From Armatimonadota bacterium (GTDB lineage Bacteria > Armatimonadota > UBA5829): 5,011 nt of DNA. Positions 1-5,011 of this stretch are shown in pieces; position 1 is the stretch's first letter, and each line of letters opens with the position of its first letter. The translations under genes were made by a program, and so were the position numbers. The DNA lies in NCBI GenBank assembly GCA_023398345.1, contig JAEWSK010000133.1, positions 1 to 5,011 of the forward strand, written 5' to 3'. Below the pieces are notes generated by a model. That model was not told where the DNA came from. It made no database searches and saw nothing but the letters and a program-made list of their open reading frames with translations.

Positions 1-1
1 G

Positions 2-1381
2 CTTGAGACGCAGAGAGTCGAAAGCGATACATATCTCAACCTGGGCGGGGCAGCACCTTCGCTTTTTGATGAACCGTTTGAGGCAGCAAAACTGGGATCG
101 GGCGTTGAAATCGGCTTCGGTCTCACACGATATATATTTTACGAAGGTCTGTGGCGCCGCGGAGCATATATGTTTAGAGATTACATGTCCGGGTTGGGCC
201 ATGGCCTGCCGGATAACTATGACCCGCCTGTAACATGGAGCTTTCCCGACTCGGTGCATTCAATTGAAGACATCGAACGAGAGGCCGCGCGAGCGTCGGA
301 TATCGGCTGCGAGGCGTTGCACTTGGGTTCGGCATGGGAGACATGCGAAGGCGTTACGCAGTGGGACAAAGAGCGCCTTGGCGATGCAAAAGAGTTTATC
401 CAACGAATCAGCGAAGACTACAATTTAAAAGTTGGACTTAAAGTAATCGGCAGAAGCTACTGCGACGAATTTCCCGGCCAATACCGCCGCACATTCGATG
501 GCAACACGGGCTATTACTCTGCGTACTCCAAAAAGCCGTTTTACGAGCCATGCATGTTAAGTGAGGAGTGTCGTCAAGAGAAATTGCAAAGAATACTTGC
601 AGTCGCCGACGCCGCGCCCAGCTTTATGGTTTTTGACGAATTCGACTGGCGTGGGCCATGCTTTGATGGCAAACATGGGCACAAAGCCCCGACAACTCCC
701 GGAGACCATGCGCAGGCTGTTGCTAATTTAATACAGGGCGTTCGAGAAAAGCATCATGATATGCTCATCGAGGCACATGATCCAGTATGGCCTTGGGGCG
801 TGCGATATTTGCCGACTTATTATCTGCACGACGCCGGCCGTACGTTTGACGAAACATGGGCATTCGAGCTTTCGCACAACCCACTCGAGCAGATAATATC
901 CGGCAGCGCTCTGAGTTTGTTCTACTTTAGAATCGCTTACGACCTGCCGCTTTACATTCAAATTAATATGGACGCCGATAACGACAACTGCCTGGCGTTT
1001 TGGTGGTATGCATCGACAGTGCGGCACTTGGGCATCAGCGGCGGCAAGGGCAATCCCGCGCGATTCGCCGCCTATAAAGACGCAATGGCCGAGTATATGT
1101 CAATGAAGGACTTTTACGTCTCGGGACAGTTCTACGCGCCCGACGAACTGACGCATTTTCACGTGTTGCCGGAGCAGGGCAAGTGCGTAATGAACGCATT
1201 CAATCTCACAGACACGCCGATTTCGCGCAAAGTTGAAGTGAGATTGAATGATCTGGAGATTATGGGAGAAGTCGATGTTGACGGGGCGCCATATGAAATG
1301 GCCGGCGGTAAGCTCACTCTTGAAATTGAAATTCCTCCGTTTAGCCCACAGATCGTAAAGCTGACGGCAAAGAATGGCTAA
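2..1381 (+). CDS. GH36/melibiase-like glycoside hydrolase, 3' part (5' end outside window)
   Basis: The frame is open from the first full codon (position 2) to a TAA stop, giving 459 visible residues. The first in-frame ATG (170) is residue 57 and is probably internal, because the upstream codons already read as coherent protein. The layout resembles clan GH-D alpha-galactosidases. A 'PPVTWSF' segment and a helix lead to 'ALHLGSAWETCEG' (about residues 105-117), which sits where GH36 enzymes have their 'DDGW' strand. 'LKVGLKVIGRSY' (about 142-153) follows, where that family has 'GLW-EPE'. 'FMVFDEFDWRG' (about 208-218) is the likely nucleophile strand, and 'LIEAHDP' comes at about 255-261. The C-terminal 75 residues look like the beta-sandwich that closes these enzymes. 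The exact substrate, the catalytic pair and the family are inferences. A related TIM-barrel hydrolase family is possible. No signal peptide can be judged because the N terminus is missing. The gene converges on accA. Confidence 0.6.
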   Translation, partial: LETQRVESDTYLNLGGAAPSLFDEPFEAAKLGSGVEIGFGLTRYIFYEGLWRRGAYMFRDYMSGLGHGLPDNYDPPVTWSFPDSVHSIEDIEREAARASDIGCEALHLGSAWETCEGVTQWDKERLGDAKEFIQRISEDYNLKVGLKVIGRSYCDEFPGQYRRTFDGNTGYYSAYSKKPFYEPCMLSEECRQEKLQRILAVADAAPSFMVFDEFDWRGPCFDGKHGHKAPTTPGDHAQAVANLIQGVREKHHDMLIEAHDPVWPWGVRYLPTYYLHDAGRTFDETWAFELSHNPLEQIISGSALSLFYFRIAYDLPLYIQINMDADNDNCLAFWWYASTVRHLGISGGKGNPARFAAYKDAMAEYMSMKDFYVSGQFYAPDELTHFHVLPEQGKCVMNAFNLTDTPISRKVEVRLNDLEIMGEVDVDGAPYEMAGGKLTLEIEIPPFSPQIVKLTAKNG

Positions 1382-1442
1382 CTCGCGCTAGCAAAAATCG
1401 TTTTGGACATGTGATTCATAATTGTGCTGGCAACATGCCCAT

Positions 1443-1475
1443 AAAAATTGGCCCGGGACATACTTATCCCGGGCC
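1443..1475 (-). terminator. Intrinsic terminator of the accD-accA operon
   Basis: A perfect 9-bp GC-rich inverted repeat (GGCCCGGGA at 1450-1458 with TCCCGGGCC at 1467-1475) encloses an 8-nt loop. Read on the minus strand, the stem is followed by AATTTTTAT, a proper U-tract. It lies 49 bp past the accA stop. On the plus strand the stem is followed by an A-rich run and no T-tract, so it should not efficiently stop the converging glycosidase transcript. Confidence 0.88.
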
Positions 1476-1524
1476 GGCATTATGAAAAAAAATCAGTCCA
1501 CAAACGCAGATTTTTCCGACCCGA

Positions 1525-2508
1525 TTAGGAAATCTCCTCGGTCGGCTCCTCAGCAAACGCGCCCATGTTTCTGAATTTCTTATAGCGCTTTTCAAGCAGC
1601 TTAGATACAGGCAGCTTTTCGAGTTCGTCCAGGCATTTTACTATCTCAGCTTTGAGATTGCGTGCGGCTGCTTCAATGTTGCGATGTGCGCCCCCTAAAG
1701 GCTCTGGTATGATCCCGTCGATAACTTTTAGCTCCAGTGCCCCTTGAGCAGTCAACTTTAAAGCGTCGGCAGCCTCTTTGCCCTTGGCCGGATCGCGCCA
1801 AATAATCGCTGCGCAGCCTTCGGGTGGGATGACTGAATAAATCGAATGCTCCAACATCAGCACACGATCACCAACGGCGATGCCAATAGCGCCGCCGCTG
1901 CCGCCTTCGCCGATCACTACGACAACAATCGGCACTTCCAGCACGCTCATCTCCATCATATTGCGCGCGATGGCCTCGCTTATTCCGCGCTCCTCCGCAC
2001 CGACACTCACGTCGGCCGCAGGGGTGTCCACGAAACATATAACTGGCTTGCCGAACTTTGCCGCCGCCTTTGCTAGACGCAGAGCTTTCCTGTATCCTTC
2101 GGGCTTTGCGCTGCCAAAGTTGCGATAACGCCTATCTTTTAAGTCGCGGCCCTTCTGATGACCTATAAACATTACTTGTCTATCATCCAGCGTTGCTATC
2201 CCGCCGACAATAGCGTGATCGTCGGAAAAAAGCCTGTCGCCGTGAAGCTCAATGTAGTCGTCAAATATCGTGCGGACATAATCGAGAGTATATGGTCGCT
2301 TGGGATGTCGCGCGAGAAGCGTCTTATCCCAAGGCGTAAGGTTGGCAAATATTTCGTTTATCAGCCGATCGCGGTCGGATTCCAGCAAAGCTATTTCTTC
2401 CGAGCGATCTTCTCCTTGTTCGGAAGTAAGGCGCTTTATCTCGGATATTTGGTCATCCAGTTCGGCTATCGGTTTTTCAAGGTCGAGTACGCTCAAACTA
2501 GGCGGCAT
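1525..2508 (-). CDS. accA: Acetyl-CoA carboxylase carboxyltransferase subunit alpha
   Basis: AccA pairs with AccD in an A2D2 heterotetramer in the cytoplasm. It transfers the carboxyl group from carboxybiotin on the biotin carrier protein to acetyl-CoA, making malonyl-CoA. The 327-residue product is close to the E. coli length (319). Visible landmarks are 'LDLEKPIAELD' (residues 8-18), a charged coiled-coil-like N-terminal stretch, 'LARHPKRPYTLDYVR' (65-79), 'FIGHQKGRD' (114-122) and 'EGYRKALRL' (137-145). The catalytic loop 'IGEGGSGGA' (199-207) is intact; its last Gly pair matches the oxyanion-hole glycines 206-207 of E. coli. 'SVIPPEGCAAIIW' and 'PEPLGGAHRN' follow. The odd point is residues 161-169, DTPAADVSV, where most homologs have DTPGAYPGV. 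The ATG at 2508 is chosen over an upstream TTG (2541) because AGGAGG lies 6 nt before it and the product then starts as E. coli AccA does. It overlaps accD by 11 bp, so translation is probably coupled. Confidence 0.97.
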   Translation of the reverse strand: MPPSLSVLDLEKPIAELDDQISEIKRLTSEQGEDRSEEIALLESDRDRLINEIFANLTPWDKTLLARHPKRPYTLDYVRTIFDDYIELHGDRLFSDDHAIVGGIATLDDRQVMFIGHQKGRDLKDRRYRNFGSAKPEGYRKALRLAKAAAKFGKPVICFVDTPAADVSVGAEERGISEAIARNMMEMSVLEVPIVVVVIGEGGSGGAIGIAVGDRVLMLEHSIYSVIPPEGCAAIIWRDPAKGKEAADALKLTAQGALELKVIDGIIPEPLGGAHRNIEAAARNLKAEIVKCLDELEKLPVSKLLEKRYKKFRNMGAFAEEPTEEIS

Positions 2509-3370
2509 CTTCTTCCTCCTTCCGACCACAGCAGAATTCAAGAAGTTTTATAACAGTGGACTTTAGCTCTCTGCGCGGCACGATTCGGTCGATCTGCCCA
2601 TGTTCGAGCGCAAATTCCGCTTTGCGGAAGTTGTCCGGGACATGAATCACCTGCGCCTGTGCAGCGACACGGTCTGCTGTCAATCCCGTAAGCAGATTCG
2701 GCTCGGATATAATAAAATCGCCCAACGAGCCATAGCTTGCCAACACGCCAGCCATCGACGGATCAGTTAGCACAACTATATATGGAATCTTTGCATGCTG
2801 AAGCTTTGCGCATGCTGCGGATGTCTTTGCCATTTGCATAAGTCCCGGCAGACCCTCGTTTACACGAATGCCACCGGATGCGACTACCATTATAACCGGC
2901 AAATTCGACTTAATGGCGTGCTCCATTGCGCGCACGACCTTTTCGCCGACGACTCCGCCCATGCTTCCGCCCCAAAATGTGAAATCCAGCACGCCTATTA
3001 CTGCCGGTATGCCGTCGATTTCGCATGTTCCGGTAACTATTGCATCGGTCAGTCCCGATCGACTTTCAAATTTCGCAAGCTGCTTTTCATAGTCCGGAAA
3101 GCCTAGCGGATCAATTGAGCACAGATTCGCATCCATCTCGACAAAAGTTCCGTCATCGATGAGCATGTCCAGCCGCTGGGCTGCGCCGAGTCTATAGTGA
3201 TACCCGCACTTGTTACACACGCGCAGGTTCTTTTCAAGTTCTTTATTAAACAGTATTTCGCCGCACGTCGGACATTTGGTCCACAAACCGTCCGGCAACG
3301 CGTCGGCGCTTTGCCTTGCGGTCTTTCGCGCGGCTTTGGCCTTTCGGCCGAACCAAGGTGCAGGTGTCAT
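2498..3370 (-). CDS. accD: Acetyl-CoA carboxylase carboxyltransferase subunit beta
   Basis: AccD is the zinc-binding partner of AccA in the carboxyltransferase step of malonyl-CoA synthesis. The 290-residue product has 'LPDGLWTKCPTCGE' at residues 25-38 and a four-cysteine zinc ribbon, C33-x2-C36-x15-C52-x2-C55, the AccD hallmark. The crotonase-like core follows, with 'FWGGSMGGVVGEK' (132-144), 'VASGGIR' (163-169), 'LMQMAKTSAA' (177-186) and 'LTDPSMAGV' (201-209). Several sites differ from the usual pattern. SGGARMQE reads SGGIRVNE. The MGGV of the oxyanion hole reads MAGV (Ala207 for the Gly matching E. coli Gly204). The usual GFAGPRVIEQT reads GLTADRVAAQA. The start at 3370 is chosen over an upstream in-frame GTG (3385) because GGAGGT lies 6 nt before this ATG. 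It is the first gene of the accD-accA operon, with its own promoter just upstream. The family assignment is secure; the altered residues are read directly from the bases. Confidence 0.96.
   Translation of the reverse strand: MTPAPWFGRKAKAARKTARQSADALPDGLWTKCPTCGEILFNKELEKNLRVCNKCGYHYRLGAAQRLDMLIDDGTFVEMDANLCSIDPLGFPDYEKQLAKFESRSGLTDAIVTGTCEIDGIPAVIGVLDFTFWGGSMGGVVGEKVVRAMEHAIKSNLPVIMVVASGGIRVNEGLPGLMQMAKTSAACAKLQHAKIPYIVVLTDPSMAGVLASYGSLGDFIISEPNLLTGLTADRVAAQAQVIHVPDNFRKAEFALEHGQIDRIVPRRELKSTVIKLLEFCCGRKEEEDAA
2515..2520 (-). promoter_or_regulatory. Shine-Dalgarno site deciding the accA start
   Basis: AGGAGG on the minus strand lies inside the last codons of accD, exactly 6 nt before the ATG at 2508. 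This consensus site favours that ATG over the in-frame TTG at 2541, which would add 11 residues not expected from the family. The same bases encode the acidic C-terminal tail of AccD. Confidence 0.85.
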
Positions 3371-3376
3371 ACTGCT

Positions 3377-3382
3377 ACCTCC
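3377..3382 (-). promoter_or_regulatory. Shine-Dalgarno site deciding the accD start
   Basis: GGAGGT on the minus strand, within GGGAGGT, is 6 nt from the ATG at 3370. The alternative GTG at 3385 would place this site inside the coding region. Confidence 0.82.
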
Positions 3383-3400
3383 CACTATTTGAGTTCACCT

Positions 3401-3432
3401 ATTATAGCAGAAACCGTAAACTCGCGTGTCAA
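3401..3432 (-). promoter_or_regulatory. Extended -10 promoter for accD-accA
   Basis: Read on the minus strand there is a perfect TTGACA (3432-3427) and a perfect TATAAT (3406-3401). The TATAAT is preceded by TGC, giving an extended -10 element. The spacer is 20 bp, longer than the usual 17, so the TGn motif may matter more than the -35. Transcription would be expected to start near 3394-3395, giving a leader of about 24 nt that holds only the ribosome binding site. No leader regulatory structure is visible. Confidence 0.75.
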
Positions 3433-3600
3433 CTAGCGGATGCGTATAAGTTTAGCTTGGCGAAAGCAATTATTTGCCGATTGCTCAAAGTAAGTTGCGG
3501 TTGGCTATCTAGGGCAAAAGTTTATCGTGGCTGTTTATATGCCGGCAATTGATTTAAAATGCTGGCTTCAATAATTTGACGATCAGCAGGCAGAATTTGT
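3433..3600. other. Intergenic stretch with no recognised gene
   Basis: Between the accD promoter and the hairpin at 3601 I see no convincing coding region on either strand, no tRNA-like fold and no direct repeats. The short open frames here lack ribosome binding sites and family features. Weak complementarity exists between TTGCCG near 3475 and CGGCAA near 3543, but the 60-odd-base gap makes it unconvincing as a structure. Confidence 0.5.
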
Positions 3601-3642
3601 TATGGCGATGGCCATTTCCGGCCATCGCCATAGTTGGTTTTT
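3601..3642 (+). terminator. 13-bp perfect hairpin with a plus-strand T-tract
   Basis: TATGGCGATGGCC (3601-3613) pairs perfectly with GGCCATCGCCATA (3620-3632) across a 6-nt loop. On the plus strand it is followed, after 5 nt, by TTTTT (3638-3642), the form of an intrinsic terminator. However, no plus-strand gene lies just upstream. On the minus strand it sits 41 bp past the end of the PRC-barrel gene but is followed only by ACAAATTC, a poor U-tract. It may act as a weaker terminator or mRNA-end stabiliser for that gene. The hairpin is certain; its direction of action is not. Confidence 0.6.
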
Positions 3643-3673
3643 CTCCTAGGCCTCATGATTGTTAACGAAAAAA

Positions 3674-4057
3674 CTACACCCTTGCCAGACCCACCCAGTA
3701 GTCTACATAGGGCATCACGTCCACAACTTCATCCGTGAACTCGGGACTGTTTATAACATCGCTTTCGTGCGCTGGCACGATCAGTAGATCATGCGCCATG
3801 TCCAAGTACATTCCCTCAACAGGCACAAGCGCGATCTTTCCCGAGTCCTCAGTTTTTACTGCAACAAAGACGATTTGGCCCGTGCCGGCGTCTGCCAGCA
3901 TGTCCGATACTACGCCAAATATAACACCCTCGATGTCTGCAACTTGCCAGCCCATCGCATCGGGTTGGCCGTCCGCCAATTGGTATGTAACACGACTCAA
4001 TCGGACTAATCCGATTTGCTCGTCTTGTTCTTCTCGAAAATCAGGATAGTAATCCAT
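3674..4057 (-). CDS. Small acidic PRC-barrel domain protein
   Basis: The 127-residue product contains one PRC-barrel fold. Its core is 'MGWQVADIEGVIFGVVSDMLAD' (about residues 35-56), a short turn, then 'GQIVFVAVKTED' (60-71) and 'IALVPVEGMYLD' (75-86), ending in 'LLIVPAH' (91-97). This matches the family pattern of V-x-D-x-x-G near the start and a VP strand near the end. The N-terminal 30 residues and the C-terminal 25 are outside the core, and the protein is strongly acidic. There is no signal peptide or membrane segment. PRC barrels occur in RimM, photosynthetic reaction-centre H subunits and many stand-alone proteins of unknown role; nothing here shows which partner it binds. The ATG at 4057 is preferred because GGGGGT lies 6 nt before it, the spacing seen at the other genes. 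Starts at 4120 (ATG) or 4144 (GTG) would add sequence that does not look like protein. The gene is divergent from the metallophosphatase gene. Confidence 0.8.
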   Translation of the reverse strand: MDYYPDFREEQDEQIGLVRLSRVTYQLADGQPDAMGWQVADIEGVIFGVVSDMLADAGTGQIVFVAVKTEDSGKIALVPVEGMYLDMAHDLLIVPAHESDVINSPEFTDEVVDVMPYVDYWVGLARV

Positions 4058-4139
4058 CTGCCTACCCCCACGAACATAGTCATTACCGTGAGCACATTTA
4101 TTGACCCGCCCCGATATCATGTACGAGTTACCCCACGTG

Positions 4140-4171
4140 TTCACATCCCAACACTGGTAGTATGTTATAAT
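4140..4171 (+). promoter_or_regulatory. Extended -10 promoter for the metallophosphatase gene
   Basis: TATAAT (4166-4171) is preceded by TGT, forming an extended -10 element. TTCACA (4140-4145), one mismatch from the -35 consensus, lies 20 bp upstream of it. Transcription would start near 4178, leaving a leader of about 23 nt. The rest of the 143-bp divergent gap (4058-4200) shows no clear minus-strand promoter for the PRC-barrel gene. A CACGTG palindrome at 4134-4139 just touches the -35 but is too short to call an operator. Confidence 0.65.
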
Positions 4172-4189
4172 TCTTAAAACTACAAATTT

Positions 4190-4195
4190 GGTGGT
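4190..4195 (+). promoter_or_regulatory. Ribosome binding site supporting the GTG start at 4201
   Basis: GGTGGT, one mismatch from GGAGGT, ends 5 nt before GTG at 4201. The frame has a stop at 4168 and no ATG or TTG between that stop and this GTG, so the GTG is the only plausible start ahead of the signal peptide. Confidence 0.65.
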
Positions 4196-4200
4196 CTGCT

Positions 4201-5011
4201 GTGTGGAGCCGCGCGTATAATCGATTTCTGCTTATCGCAATTGCTTTCTCGGTTGTGTTCTGTGTCTCAAATTCAGGATTGGCCGACGCCCCCGCGACAG
4301 CAAAGATCACACTTCTATATACAAACGATGTACACGGCCACTTGTTCCCGTTCGACTACAACGACCTTGGACGTCAACTTACAAATGTGGGCGGAGCAGC
4401 TCGACGGGCAACACTTATCCGCAAGCTAAAGGCCGAAACGGGCAATTCGGCAATTGTAATGGATGCAGGGGATGTGTTTACGCGCGGCCCGTTGGACTCA
4501 CTAATGGGCGAACCCGACTTCGAAGTAATGAACGCCGTGCCTTACGATGTTATGACTCTCGGAAACAATGAGTTCAAGGCCTCTGCGGGGTCTGAATCGC
4601 TCAATATACTGCGCGATCGCATCAAGCAAGCTAACTTTGCTATTGTCTGTGCAAATGTCTTCGATCGAACTTCCAATCAACGCCTTGTTGGGCCGTATAA
4701 AGTTTTTAATATATGCGGGGTTAAAGTGGCGGTAATCGGGCTGACTACGCAGCGCAACTCATCAAACCCGCAGTACAGCGGCGTTCGAGTGGACGACCCA
4801 ATTGCCACTGCAAAGCAGCTTGTTCCCGATCTTCGCAAGCAGGCCGATTTTGTAGTTGCGCTTACGCACCTTGGAGTTGCTCAAGATATAGAGCTTGCGA
4901 CAGTGCCTGGTATTGACGTTATAATCGGCGGCGATAGCCACACTTGGCTGGACGTGCCACTGCTAATTTGTTGCAAAAAGACTCAGCCGAATTGGGCAAT
5001 TGGCGGCACAT
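4201..5011 (+). CDS. Exported 5'-nucleotidase/UshA-type metallophosphatase, 5' part (3' end outside window)
   Basis: The first 270 codons are visible from a GTG start. Residues 1-30 form a Sec signal peptide: basic residues R4 and R8, a hydrophobic run at 9-22, and a likely cut near LADA at 27-30. C21 is not in a lipobox, so it is not a clear lipoprotein. The calcineurin-like domain follows, with 'TNDVHGHL' (41-48, metal ligands D43 and H45), 'VMDAGD' (86-91), 'LGNNEF' (120-125), 'LTHLG' (221-225, H223) and 'IIGGDSHT' (241-248). These match E. coli UshA ligands D41, H43, D84, N116, H217, H252 and Q254. Two sites differ: the catalytic His after the metal-binding Asn is Asn123, and the His of GGHS is Asp245. 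The family hydrolyses nucleotides, UDP-sugars or related phosphate esters outside the cytoplasm. The substrate-binding C-terminal domain is not in view, so the substrate is unknown and no gene symbol is given. Confidence 0.87.
   Translation, partial: MWSRAYNRFLLIAIAFSVVFCVSNSGLADAPATAKITLLYTNDVHGHLFPFDYNDLGRQLTNVGGAARRATLIRKLKAETGNSAIVMDAGDVFTRGPLDSLMGEPDFEVMNAVPYDVMTLGNNEFKASAGSESLNILRDRIKQANFAIVCANVFDRTSNQRLVGPYKVFNICGVKVAVIGLTTQRNSSNPQYSGVRVDDPIATAKQLVPDLRKQADFVVALTHLGVAQDIELATVPGIDVIIGGDSHTWLDVPLLICCKKTQPNWAIGGT

Noticed and set aside
728..1027. 99-residue minus-strand open frame within the glycosidase gene
   Set aside because: The plus-strand frame is protein-like throughout and uninterrupted; this one has no family features.
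1450..1475. Use of the 1450-1475 hairpin as a bidirectional terminator for the glycosidase gene as well
   Set aside because: The plus-strand side is followed by GGCATTATG and an A-run, not a T-tract.
2158..2553. 131-residue plus-strand open frame antisense to accA, running into the 3' end of accD
   Set aside because: It lies opposite clearly conserved accA, has no recognisable domain and no good ribosome binding site; it is a shadow of accA.
2795..3106. 103-residue plus-strand open frame, rich in Cys and His
   Set aside because: It is antisense to the conserved core of accD. The Cys/His richness comes from reading the complement of accD codons and shows no spaced zinc motif.
4134..4139. CACGTG palindrome as an operator between the divergent genes
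   Set aside because: A 6-bp palindrome is expected by chance and no second copy or longer symmetry is seen nearby.
4058..4144. N-terminal extension of the PRC-barrel protein to GTG 4144 or ATG 4120
   Set aside because: The added residues do not resemble PRC proteins, and the best-placed ribosome binding site precedes the ATG at 4057.
4201..4266. Lipoprotein signal with Cys21
   Set aside because: The residues before Cys21 (VVF) do not fit a lipobox, which needs a small residue just before the Cys.
4128..4310. 60-residue minus-strand frame across the divergent gap
   Set aside because: It overlaps the promoter and signal peptide of the metallophosphatase gene and has no recognisable features.

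Overview
The window carries four protein-coding regions and one two-gene operon from a free-living bacterium of roughly balanced base composition. Genes are closely packed, starts are preceded by Shine-Dalgarno sequences about 5-6 nt away, intrinsic terminators are present, and one product has a Sec-type signal peptide. The lineage cannot be fixed from this sequence. The unusual acetyl-CoA carboxylase active-site motifs, beside a melibiase-like glycosidase and an exported metallophosphatase, point to an environmental, poorly sampled phylum (Armatimonadota would be my guess, at low confidence).

Layout. Positions 2-1381 (+) hold the 3' part of a GH36/melibiase-like TIM-barrel glycoside hydrolase that begins before the window. 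It converges on the accD-accA operon (-, 3370 to 1525), which encodes both carboxyltransferase subunits of acetyl-CoA carboxylase. That operon runs from an extended -10 promoter (3432-3401) through accD, an 11-bp overlap and accA to a strong terminator (1475-1443). Positions 3433-3600 show no recognisable gene. A 13-bp perfect hairpin lies at 3601-3632. Next comes a small acidic PRC-barrel protein (-, 4057 to 3674). Divergently transcribed from it is an exported UshA/5'-nucleotidase-type metallophosphatase (+, from 4201), cut by the window end.

How they fit together. AccA and AccD form the heterotetramer that moves the carboxyl group from carboxybiotin to acetyl-CoA, giving malonyl-CoA for fatty acid synthesis. 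accB and accC are not in the window. The flanking genes look like independent units for sugar degradation, an unknown PRC-barrel role, and nucleotide or phosphate-ester scavenging outside the cytoplasm.

I see no mobile element, CRISPR array, tRNA, rRNA or defence system. The points worth a second look are residue-level: altered catalytic motifs in both carboxyltransferase subunits and in the metallophosphatase. There is also an unusual promoter layout shared by two genes, and a hairpin whose T-tract faces a strand with no gene.
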